The notes beneath the pieces were generated by a model. That model did not search any database, had not been told where the DNA came from, and worked only from the letters and a program-made list of their open reading frames with translations. DNA of 64,000 nt from Ramlibacter aquaticus (GTDB taxonomy: Bacteria; Pseudomonadota; Gammaproteobacteria; Burkholderiales; Burkholderiaceae_C): positions 1 to 64,000 of the forward strand of contig NZ_JADDOJ010000010.1 of the NCBI RefSeq assembly GCF_015159745.1, given 5' to 3'. Below, piece by piece: positions 57,714-64,000 of the stretch (its first letter is position 1; each line of letters opens with the position of its first letter). The position numbers and the translations under genes are program-made.

Positions 57714-58561
57714 GCCTGCGCGGCGACCTGCTGCGCCAGGCACAGGTCGGCCCAGGCCTTGGCCTTGTCGGGCAGGTTGCGCAGCAGGTAGGCCGGGTGG
57801 TAGCTCACCACCAGCGGAATGCCCTGGTACTGGTGGACGCGGCCGCGCAGCCGGCCTATGGGCTCGTCGGTGCGCAGCAGCGACTGCACCGCGAAGCGCC
57901 CCAGCGCCAGGATGATGCGGGGCGCCACCAGCTCGACCTGCCTGCGCAGGAAGGGCTCGCAGGACGCGACCTCGGCCGGCTCGGGGTTGCGGTTGCCGGG
58001 CGGCCGGCACTTGAGCACGTTGGCGATGTAGACGCCGCCGCCGCTGCGCGAGAGGCCCAGCGACCGCAGCATCGCGTCCAGCAGCTGGCCGGCCGGCCCG
58101 ACGAAGGGCTCGCCGCGCAAGTCCTCCTGCTCGCCGGGGGCCTCGCCGACCACCATCCAGCCGGCCTGGCGGTCGCCGACGCCGAAGACCGTGTTGCGCC
58201 GGCCCTCGCACAGGCCGCAGGCCCGGCAGCCGGCGACGGTGCTGGCCAGCGACGCCCAGTCCAGGGTGGCGACCGGACCGGCCAGGGTCGGTTCCGGGGC
58301 GGCGGTGCGCACGGCGGGCGCCGGTTCGGCGGCCGGCACGGACAGGGGGACGGGGGCGGACGCAGGCGCGCGCGCCGCGGCCGGGACCGCTGCGGGCGGC
58401 GATGCGACAACGCCCGGCGCGGCGGCCTGTGCCGCGGGGCTGGCGACGGGACGGGCCGCGGCGGAAGCAGCAGCCGCCTGCGCGCCCACCAGGCCGGGCA
58501 GCCAGGCGATCCCCATTTCGGCCAGCATGGCCTGCTGGCGCTCGTCCAGGTCCAGGCTCAC
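57677..58561 (-). CDS. Family 4 uracil-DNA glycosylase with an Ala/Pro-rich N terminus
   Basis: A 294-residue iron-sulfur uracil-DNA glycosylase. Cluster ligands are Cys112 and Cys115 (CRACGLCEG), Cys185 (LKCRPPGNRNPEP) and Cys201 (ASCEPF). The uracil-site motif VVGEAPGEQED is near residue 137-147, and the HPAYLL motif is near 256. About 90 N-terminal residues are Ala/Pro/Val-rich and low complexity, an extension not needed for catalysis. It starts at a GTG overlapping the rimI stop (GTGA). It overlaps the convergent gene by 37 bases. Confidence 0.93.
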   Translation of the reverse strand: MSLDLDERQQAMLAEMGIAWLPGLVGAQAAAASAAARPVASPAAQAAAPGVVASPPAAVPAAARAPASAPVPLSVPAAEPAPAVRTAAPEPTLAGPVATLDWASLASTVAGCRACGLCEGRRNTVFGVGDRQAGWMVVGEAPGEQEDLRGEPFVGPAGQLLDAMLRSLGLSRSGGGVYIANVLKCRPPGNRNPEPAEVASCEPFLRRQVELVAPRIILALGRFAVQSLLRTDEPIGRLRGRVHQYQGIPLVVSYHPAYLLRNLPDKAKAWADLCLAQQVAAQAQAGSAGRPTAA

Positions 58562-59022
58562 AGCTTCAGGCTCATGACGATGGCATCCTCGCGGCCGCCG
58601 TGCGCCGGGTAGTAGCCCGGGCGCTGGCCCACCGTGCGGAAGCCGTGCCGCTCGTAGATGCGCTGGGCGCGGGTGTTGCTCACGCGCACCTCCAGCCACA
58701 GCCACTGCGCGCCCTGCGAGCGCGACCACAGGCTCAGGCCGTCGAGCATGGCCCGGCCCCAGCCCTGGCCCTGGTAGGCGGGCGCGACGGTGATGTTCAG
58801 GAGGTGGACCTCGTCCACGCCCTTCATGGCCACGAAGTAGCCCAGCAGGGTGCCGCCCGCCTGCAGCAGCTGGGCCTGGTAGCCCGAACGCAGCGAGTCG
58901 CTGAAATTGCCGCGCGTCCAGGGGTGGCTGTAGGCGAGCTGCTCCAGCGCCATCACCTCGGACAGGCGGTCCTCGGTCATGGGCAGGAATTCGGCTTCGG
59001 CGGGCTGGACGACGGCACTCAT
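58558..59022 (-). CDS. rimI: Ribosomal protein S18-alanine N-acetyltransferase
   Basis: A 154-residue GNAT enzyme. The acetyl-CoA site is VAPAYQGQGWGRAML near residues 80-94, with NTRAQRIYERHGF further on. It acetylates the N-terminal Ala of ribosomal protein S18. The gene overlaps tsaB upstream by 4 bases and the UDG gene downstream by 4, giving a compact tsaB-rimI-UDG unit that is common in Proteobacteria. Confidence 0.93.
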   Translation of the reverse strand: MSAVVQPAEAEFLPMTEDRLSEVMALEQLAYSHPWTRGNFSDSLRSGYQAQLLQAGGTLLGYFVAMKGVDEVHLLNITVAPAYQGQGWGRAMLDGLSLWSRSQGAQWLWLEVRVSNTRAQRIYERHGFRTVGQRPGYYPAHGGREDAIVMSLKL

Positions 59023-59705
59023 GCGGACGCGGCGCGCGCAGCCGCGCGCTCCTCGGTGGTTTGGGCCACTTTATCGCGGATGTAGAGGGGCTGTGCCGAG
59101 GCGGCGTCGCCGCCCTGGCCTGCGGCCAGCAGCGCCGGCGCCAGCCGCAGCAGCGCTGCGGCGGTGGGCAGCGCGGCGATGCGCGGCGCCCCCTGCGGCA
59201 GCCGGCTGCCATAGGCGTCGAAGGCGTTGCCGGCCAGCGTCCAGCCCGGGGCCGGCTGCACGTCCTCGGGCGCCAGCAGCCGGGCGGCACCGTCGCTGCG
59301 CCAGCCCGCGGCCGTGCGTTCCCAGGCCTGGGCATAGACCTGGTCCATGCGCGCATCGAGCAAGGCCAGGACCTGCGCCACCGCGCCCCGGGCATGGGCC
59401 TCCTCGGCCACGGCCAGCAGGGTGTCCACCCCGAGCACGGGCCGCCCGGCCCCCCAGGCCAGGCCCTGGGCCACCGCACAGGCGGTGCGCAGGCCGGTGA
59501 AAGACCCGGGCCCGCGGCCGAACACGATCGCGTCCAGCGCGCCCAGGGCCAGCCCGGCCTGGGCCAGCAGGTCCAGGCAGGCCGGCACCAGCGTGGCCGA
59601 GGCCTGGGCCCCCCCCGGGCCCTCGTGCACGCGCAGCGACCCGTCCGCGGCCTGGACGGCCACGCTCAGGTGCTCGGTGCTGGTGTCGAAGGCGAGGAGT
59701 TTCAC
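59019..59705 (-). CDS. tsaB: tRNA threonylcarbamoyladenosine synthesis protein TsaB
   Basis: A 228-residue ASKHA-fold protein. It begins KLLAFDTSTEHLSVAVQA from a GTG at 59705 and has VFGRGPGSFTGLRTACAVAQ near residue 65-85. TsaB partners TsaD and TsaE to make t6A37 in tRNAs that read ANN codons. The stop overlaps rimI by 4 bases. Its start is 38 bases from the divergent dacB gene. Confidence 0.95.
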   Translation of the reverse strand: MKLLAFDTSTEHLSVAVQAADGSLRVHEGPGGAQASATLVPACLDLLAQAGLALGALDAIVFGRGPGSFTGLRTACAVAQGLAWGAGRPVLGVDTLLAVAEEAHARGAVAQVLALLDARMDQVYAQAWERTAAGWRSDGAARLLAPEDVQPAPGWTLAGNAFDAYGSRLPQGAPRIAALPTAAALLRLAPALLAAGQGGDAASAQPLYIRDKVAQTTEERAAARAASA

Positions 59706-59743
59706 GGGTGTCGGGGGCGAGCCCGCCATTATCGGACGACATA

Positions 59744-61165
59744 ATGCCCGCCATGCCGATCGCCCGCGCCTGGTCCGCCTGCCTGCTCGCCCTGGTGGCC
59801 GCGACGCCCGTGCTGGCGCAGCCGCTGCCGCCGGAGGTGGAGGCGGCGCTGGCCCGGGCCCGGATCCCGCGCGAGGCCATCGCGGTCGTGGTCGCCGAGG
59901 CCGGCCATGCAACCCCGCCCCGCCTGGCCTGGCGCGCCGACGCGGCGCTGCAGCCCGCCTCGCTGGCCAAGCTGGCCACCACCTTCGCCGCGCTGGACCT
60001 CTTGGGACCGGCCTGGCGCTGGACCACGCCGGTCTACCTGGACGGCCCGGTGCGGGACGGCACGCTGCAGGGCAGCCTCTACATCCGCGGCCAGGGCGAT
60101 CCCAAGCTGGTGCTGGAGCGGCTGTGGCTGCTGCTGCGGCGCGTGAAGTCCCTGGGGGTGCGGCAGATCGCGGGCGACATCGTGCTGGACCGCTCCGCCT
60201 TCGACGTGCCGGCGCGCAACGCGGCCGCCTTCGACGGCGAGCCGCTGCGGCCCTACAACGCCAGCCCGGACGCGCTGCTGCTGAACTACAAGTCGGTGGT
60301 CTACAGCTTCACGCCGCTGGGCCAGCAGGCCATGGTGCAGGCCGACCCGCCGCTGGACGGCGTGCAGGTGCCGGCCAGCGTGCCGCTGCTGCCGTCGCCA
60401 CGCGGCGGATGCGGCGACTGGCGCAGCGCCCTGCGGGCCGACTTCAGCAACCCCGCACAGGTGAAGTTCGCCGGCGGCTACCCGGCCGGCTGCGGCGAGA
60501 ACAGCTGGCCCGTGGCCTTCGCCGACCCGTCCAGCTATGCCGAGCGCGCGGTCGGCGGCCTGTGGCGCCAGCTGGGCGGCGGCCTGCAGGGCCGGGTGCG
60601 CGAGGGCCGCGTGCCGGACGGGCTGGCCCCGGCTTTCGAGAGCGCCTCGCCGCCGCTCGCCGAGGTGGTGCGCGACATCAACAAGTTCAGCAACAACGTG
60701 ATGGCCCAGCAGCTGTTCCTCACGCTGGGCGGGCTGCAGCAGGGCCGTCCCGCCACGCTGGAAGGCGGCCGGGCCGCGCTGCAGGCCTGGTGGAAGCAGC
60801 GCTTCCCCGCCGACGCGCAGCCGCCCTACTTCGACAACGGCTCGGGCCTCTCGCGCGAGGAGCGCATCACGGCCGGCCAGCTGGCCGGCCTGCTGCAGGC
60901 GGCCTGGGCTTCGCCGGTCATGCCGGAACTGCTCGCCTCCCTGCCCGTGGTGGGCGTGGACGGCACCCTGCGGCGTGCGCACGCGGCGCCCGGGCTCGCC
61001 CACCTCAAGACCGGCAGCCTGCGCGACGTCGCCGGCATCGCGGGCATCGTGGACGGCCTGGGCGGGCGGCGCTGGGTGCTGGTGGCGGTGGTGAACCATC
61101 CGCAGGCCGCTGCGGCCCGGCCCGCGCTGGACGCGCTGGTCGACTGGGCGGCGCAGGAGCCCTGA
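59744..61165 (+). CDS. dacB: D-alanyl-D-alanine carboxypeptidase/endopeptidase (PBP4)
   Basis: A 473-residue penicillin-binding protein with a signal peptide ending about VLAQ. The three serine motifs are present: SxxK as PASLAKLATT near residue 69, SxN as KFSNNVMAQQ near 312, and KTG as HLKTGSLRDVAG near 420. An inserted domain with Cys-containing segments lies between the first two, as in PBP4. It trims peptidoglycan in the periplasm. Two ATGs (59744 and 59753) are possible starts. Confidence 0.95.
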   Translation: MPAMPIARAWSACLLALVAATPVLAQPLPPEVEAALARARIPREAIAVVVAEAGHATPPRLAWRADAALQPASLAKLATTFAALDLLGPAWRWTTPVYLDGPVRDGTLQGSLYIRGQGDPKLVLERLWLLLRRVKSLGVRQIAGDIVLDRSAFDVPARNAAAFDGEPLRPYNASPDALLLNYKSVVYSFTPLGQQAMVQADPPLDGVQVPASVPLLPSPRGGCGDWRSALRADFSNPAQVKFAGGYPAGCGENSWPVAFADPSSYAERAVGGLWRQLGGGLQGRVREGRVPDGLAPAFESASPPLAEVVRDINKFSNNVMAQQLFLTLGGLQQGRPATLEGGRAALQAWWKQRFPADAQPPYFDNGSGLSREERITAGQLAGLLQAAWASPVMPELLASLPVVGVDGTLRRAHAAPGLAHLKTGSLRDVAGIAGIVDGLGGRRWVLVAVVNHPQAAAARPALDALVDWAAQEP

Positions 61166-61428
61166 TGGCCGGCTGGGGCGACCTCCTGGGCTACGCGGCG
61201 GCGACGCTGACCACCTGCAGCTTCGTGCCGCAGGTGTGGCACACCTGGCGCTCGCGCGACGTGAGCGGCATCTCGCTCGGGATGTACGCCGTCTTCACGC
61301 TCGGCGTCTTCCTCTGGCTGTGCTACGGCTGGCTGGCCGGGGCCTGGCCCATCGTGGTGGCCAACGCCATCACCTTGTCCCTGGCGCTGGCCATCCTGGC
61401 GATGAAGCTGCGCTGGCAGCGGGCCTAG
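61165..61428 (+). CDS. SemiSWEET family sugar transporter
   Basis: An 87-residue protein with three hydrophobic segments and the PQ-loop motif TCSFVPQVWHTWRSRDVSGI near residues 17-36. SemiSWEETs form dimers that move small sugars across membranes. The ATG shares one base with the dacB stop (TGATG), so it is co-translated with dacB. Substrate unknown. Confidence 0.9.
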   Translation: MAGWGDLLGYAAATLTTCSFVPQVWHTWRSRDVSGISLGMYAVFTLGVFLWLCYGWLAGAWPIVVANAITLSLALAILAMKLRWQRA

Positions 61429-61446
61429 GCCCGCCGCCGGCCCGCA

Positions 61447-62400
61447 TCACCAGCGGCTGATGACGCGGCTGTAGACGTAGTTGCCCAGCTGCTGGTTGCC
61501 CACCGGCGTCAGGTACACGCGGTCGGCGAACAGGAAGGTCGCCGGCGTGGCGGCCGCCAGCGTGGCGACGCTGCACAGCGAGGAATTGATCTGGCCGGCG
61601 CCCGTGCCTATGCCCTGGCCGGCGTCGACCGAGGTGCAGACGGGGTTGTTGACGTCGACGATGCCGTAGCTGCCGGGGCTGCCGTAGAGCAGGTTCACGA
61701 TGAAGGCCGTGTCCACGTACAGCATGTCCTGGCCCTCGTTGACCAGGTCCACCAGCAGCGTGGTCGTGAACTTGGTGGTGGCCGCGGCCATCAGCGCCTG
61801 CTGGCCGGTCTGCGTGGCCCACGAGGACTTGCTCATGTCATAGGGCGGCACCAGCACCACGTGGGTGGCGCCGGCCGCCTTCAGGCGCAGGGCCTGCGCC
61901 GCCATGTCGTGCGCGGCCTGGGCCACGTTGGCCAGCATCTGGTCGGAGGTCTGCTGGCCGCCCAGCACCTTCTGGATCTCGGCCACCAGGTCGGCGGTGC
62001 CGGCGCCGAGGAAGAGCAGGTCCGTGGGCGCGGGCGTGCTGGCGGCCAGGAAGCTGCTCACCTGCTGCTGCACCGTGGGGGTGGTGGCATCGCCGCCGGC
62101 ATCGGGCTGCTGGGTGATGCGCGCGCTGCCCCAGGCGTAGTTGGTGCCGCCTGCGCTGGAGGGGTTGAGCGCCAGCCCGTACTGCGCGGCCACGTACACC
62201 GCCCAGTTGTTGATGCTGCCGTCGTTCACGCTGTAGCGCGCGCCGGTGCGCTGCCCGGCGTCGGTGAAGGCGTCGCCGAACGCGACCAGGCGCGTCGGGT
62301 GGAACTGGGATTCGATGGTGCCCGAGCCGCAGCCCGCCAGGGCCAGGGTCGCGCCCGCTGCCAGCGTCATCAGCGCGCGGCGGATCCAGTCAAGACTCAT
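61447..62400 (-). CDS. GDSL-like lipoprotein lacking catalytic Ser and His
   Basis: A 317-residue lipoprotein with lipobox LAGC (Cys24). The fold pattern is that of SGNH/GDSL hydrolases, but the block I motif reads FGDAFTDAG, with Ala44 where the nucleophile Ser belongs. The C-terminal DxxH motif reads DRVYLTPVG (Asp293, Tyr296), so the catalytic His is also absent at the expected place. It is probably exported and catalytically inactive or altered. It could be a binding protein. It is convergent with the SemiSWEET gene. Confidence 0.82.
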   Translation of the reverse strand: MSLDWIRRALMTLAAGATLALAGCGSGTIESQFHPTRLVAFGDAFTDAGQRTGARYSVNDGSINNWAVYVAAQYGLALNPSSAGGTNYAWGSARITQQPDAGGDATTPTVQQQVSSFLAASTPAPTDLLFLGAGTADLVAEIQKVLGGQQTSDQMLANVAQAAHDMAAQALRLKAAGATHVVLVPPYDMSKSSWATQTGQQALMAAATTKFTTTLLVDLVNEGQDMLYVDTAFIVNLLYGSPGSYGIVDVNNPVCTSVDAGQGIGTGAGQINSSLCSVATLAAATPATFLFADRVYLTPVGNQQLGNYVYSRVISRW

Positions 62401-62441
62401 GGGAGATCTCCAATCAGAACAGCGAGTTTAGCCGTGCGGCC

Positions 62442-63437
62442 TCAGGCGGCCGCGGCACGGCGCAGACGGTCGTGCACGCCCTCCCACTCGGGGGCGGCCG
62501 GCGGGGTTTCGACCCAGATGAGGTCCACGCCCTGGGCGTCGAGTTCCCGCAGCACGGCAAAGAGCTGGCGCGCCGCTTCCGCGGCATCACCCGGCATGGC
62601 CCGGCGCAGCACGCCGGCCGAGGGCGTGCGCAGCACGGCACGCGACCAGGTGGCGATGCGTGTCGCATCGCGGCCCAGCAGGTCGAGCGCCGTCTGCAGG
62701 GCCTGGGCGTCCATCAGCCGGACCCGGGCGCGGGGTGCGTAGTGCGATTCCAGCGTGCCCGAGGCGCGGGGCGCGGCGCCCGGCAGGTCGGCCGGGTCGC
62801 GCAGGCGTTCGCCGCAGGCCGCCTCGATCTGCGCGCGGGACAGCATGCCCGGGCGCAGCAGCACCGGCCCGCCGCGGCTGCAGTCCACGATCGCGGATTC
62901 GATGCCCACCGGGCAGGCCCCGCCGTCCAGCACCAGCAGGCCCTCGTCGAACTCGCCGGCCACGTGCAGCGCGGTGGTCGGGCTGACACGGCCGAAGCGG
63001 TTGGCGCTGGGGCCGGCGACGCCGGGCACGGGCGGCTGCGCGTGCGCGGCCGCCTCCAGCAAGGCATGCGCCACCGGGTGCGCCGGGCAGCGCAGGCCGA
63101 TGGTGTCCTGGCCGCCGGCCGCGGCGCCGGCCACACCAAGGCGCCGGGGCAGGATCAGGGTCAGCGGGCCGGGCCAGAAGGCGTCCATGAGGCGCTGGGC
63201 GAAGGCCGGCACCGAGGCCGCGAACGACGCCACCTGCGCCGCGCCGGGCACGTGCACGATCAGCGGGTGGTCGGCCGGCCGGCCCTTGGCCGCGAAGATG
63301 CGCGCCACCGCCGCGTCGTCGGCGGCGTTGGCGCCCAGGCCGTAGACGGTCTCGGTGGGAAAGGCCACCAGCCGGCCCTGCGCCAGCGCCTGCGCGGCCT
63401 GCGCGATGGAGGCGGGATCGTCGCCGGGCAGGATCAT
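62442..63437 (-). CDS. L-threonylcarbamoyladenylate synthase, Sua5 type
   Basis: A 331-residue protein with an N-terminal YrdC/Sua5 domain (about 8-200) and a C-terminal Sua5 domain. Features are GRLVAFPTETVYGLGANA, AKGRPADHPLIVHV, and GPSANRFGRVSPT with PVGIESAIVDC. It makes threonylcarbamoyl-AMP for the TsaBDE complex, so it supplies the substrate used by the tsaB product in this window. The ATG shares one base with the purK stop (TGATG). Confidence 0.94.
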   Translation of the reverse strand: MILPGDDPASIAQAAQALAQGRLVAFPTETVYGLGANAADDAAVARIFAAKGRPADHPLIVHVPGAAQVASFAASVPAFAQRLMDAFWPGPLTLILPRRLGVAGAAAGGQDTIGLRCPAHPVAHALLEAAAHAQPPVPGVAGPSANRFGRVSPTTALHVAGEFDEGLLVLDGGACPVGIESAIVDCSRGGPVLLRPGMLSRAQIEAACGERLRDPADLPGAAPRASGTLESHYAPRARVRLMDAQALQTALDLLGRDATRIATWSRAVLRTPSAGVLRRAMPGDAAEAARQLFAVLRELDAQGVDLIWVETPPAAPEWEGVHDRLRRAAAA

Positions 63438-64000
63438 CAGAAGGGCTCGATGCCGAGCAGCGCCGCAGCCTGCAGCGCCCGCTCGCGCGCGGCGGCCACG
63501 GTCGGCGCCGTGACGGTGAGGTGGCCCATCTTGCGGCCGCGCCGCGCCTCGACCTTGCCGTACAGGTGCAGGTGCATGCCGGGCAACGCGAGCAGGGCGG
63601 CCCAGTCGGGCTCGCGCTGGGTGTCGCCCTGCCGCAACCACAGGTCGCCCAGCAGGTTCAGCATGAAGGCCGGGCTGTGCTGGCGCGGCTGCACCAGCGG
63701 CAGGCCGGCCAGGGCGCGCACCTGCAGGTCGAACTGCGAGACGTCGCAGGCGTCGATGCTGTAGTGGCCGCTGTTGTGCGGCCGTGGCGCCATCTCGTTG
63801 ACGACGAAGCTGCCGTCCTGCAGCAGGAAGAACTCGACGCACAGCACGCCCACGTAGCCCATGCCGGCGGCGATGTCGCGCGCGGCCGCGACCGCCGCCG
63901 TCGCGGTGTCGGGCGGCAGCACCGCGTCGTGCACCTCGGTCACGGCCAGGATGCCGTCGCGGTGCAGGTTGCGCTGCACCGGCAGGTGCACCACCTGGCC
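63437..64000 (-). CDS. purK: N5-carboxyaminoimidazole ribonucleotide synthase, C-terminal part
   Basis: The gene runs off the right edge; 187 C-terminal residues are present. The ATP-grasp metal site FVVNEMAPRPHNSGHYSIDA and the C-terminal PurK block MHLHLYGKVEARRGRKMGHL are clear. PurK converts AIR to N5-CAIR with ATP and bicarbonate, in purine synthesis, usually with PurE upstream (outside the window). It is followed directly by the Sua5 gene. Confidence 0.95.
   Translation of the reverse strand, partial: GQVVHLPVQRNLHRDGILAVTEVHDAVLPPDTATAAVAAARDIAAGMGYVGVLCVEFFLLQDGSFVVNEMAPRPHNSGHYSIDACDVSQFDLQVRALAGLPLVQPRQHSPAFMLNLLGDLWLRQGDTQREPDWAALLALPGMHLHLYGKVEARRGRKMGHLTVTAPTVAAARERALQAAALLGIEPF

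Noticed and set aside
55110-58211. A 1033-codon minus-strand frame opposite glcD
   Set aside because: His/Gln/Ala-rich translation typical of antisense frames in GC-rich DNA. glcD on the other strand is clearly real.

Overview
The window is one stretch of a high-GC (roughly 70 percent by eye) betaproteobacterial chromosome, most like Comamonadaceae or related Burkholderiales (Ramlibacter/Variovorax-type). This placement is an inference from the spc-alpha ribosomal gene set, PhaM, a DUF3567 protein, a Bug-type tripartite-transporter binding protein and OxyR beside RecG. I see no rRNA, CRISPR array, prophage, transposase or other mobile DNA. Nearly all sequence is coding, and no gap longer than about 300 bases lacks a gene.

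Layout. 1-650: a DUF2237 gene overlapping a small Trp-rich gene. 700-10170 (minus strand): the spc-alpha ribosomal operon, rplN-rplX-rplE-rpsN-rpsH-rplF-rplR-rpsE-rpmD-rplO-secY-infA-rpmJ-rpsM-rpsK-rpsD-rpoA-rplQ, ending in an initiator tRNA-fMet gene and an intrinsic terminator. It starts from a near-consensus promoter just downstream of glpD, so the S10 genes that usually precede rplN are elsewhere. An intrinsic terminator-like hairpin lies between rpoA and rplQ. 10170-19690: glpD, proC, then recG-oxyR-dyp-ubiA on the minus strand, and queA-tgt on the plus strand. 19700-27720: a zinc-ribbon membrane protein, an MFS-acyltransferase fusion divergent from an HTH regulator, phaM overlapping a FIST-domain gene, a copper chaperone, a crotonase-fold protein and a glyoxalase-fold protein. 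27808-31750: a trehalose operon (otsB, GH15, otsA). 31815-39500: pepF, an FAH-family gene divergent from an IclR regulator, DUF3108 and DUF3567 proteins, an AbrB permease, a ChaN-like lipoprotein and a glycosyltransferase.

39488-47879 is the most distinctive catabolic region. A class III aminotransferase diverges from a LacI regulator, followed by a polar-amino-acid-type ABC transporter and three sugar-acid-type enzymes (TIM-barrel isomerase, KDG-type kinase, 2-ketoaldonate-reductase-like dehydrogenase). Three copies of a GAAAC(C/T)GGTTTC palindrome sit at the two control regions. 47895-53370 is a second catabolic unit: Bug binding protein, MmgE/PrpD protein, isopropylmalate/tartrate-dehydrogenase-like enzyme and quinone-oxidoreductase-like enzyme, divergent from a LysR gene with a LysR-box-like repeat between them.

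53416-64000: purU, a GcvA-like LysR gene, glcD, a GlcNAc-transferase-like gene, the UDG4-rimI-tsaB group, dacB, a SemiSWEET gene, a GDSL-like lipoprotein lacking recognisable catalytic Ser and His, sua5 and the C-terminal part of purK at the right edge. TsaB and Sua5 both act in tRNA t6A synthesis. Most of the window is recognisable housekeeping or catabolic sequence. The less well described parts are the two catabolic clusters, the PhaM-FIST pair, the MFS-acyltransferase/HTH locus and several RNA-level control elements in the ribosomal operon.
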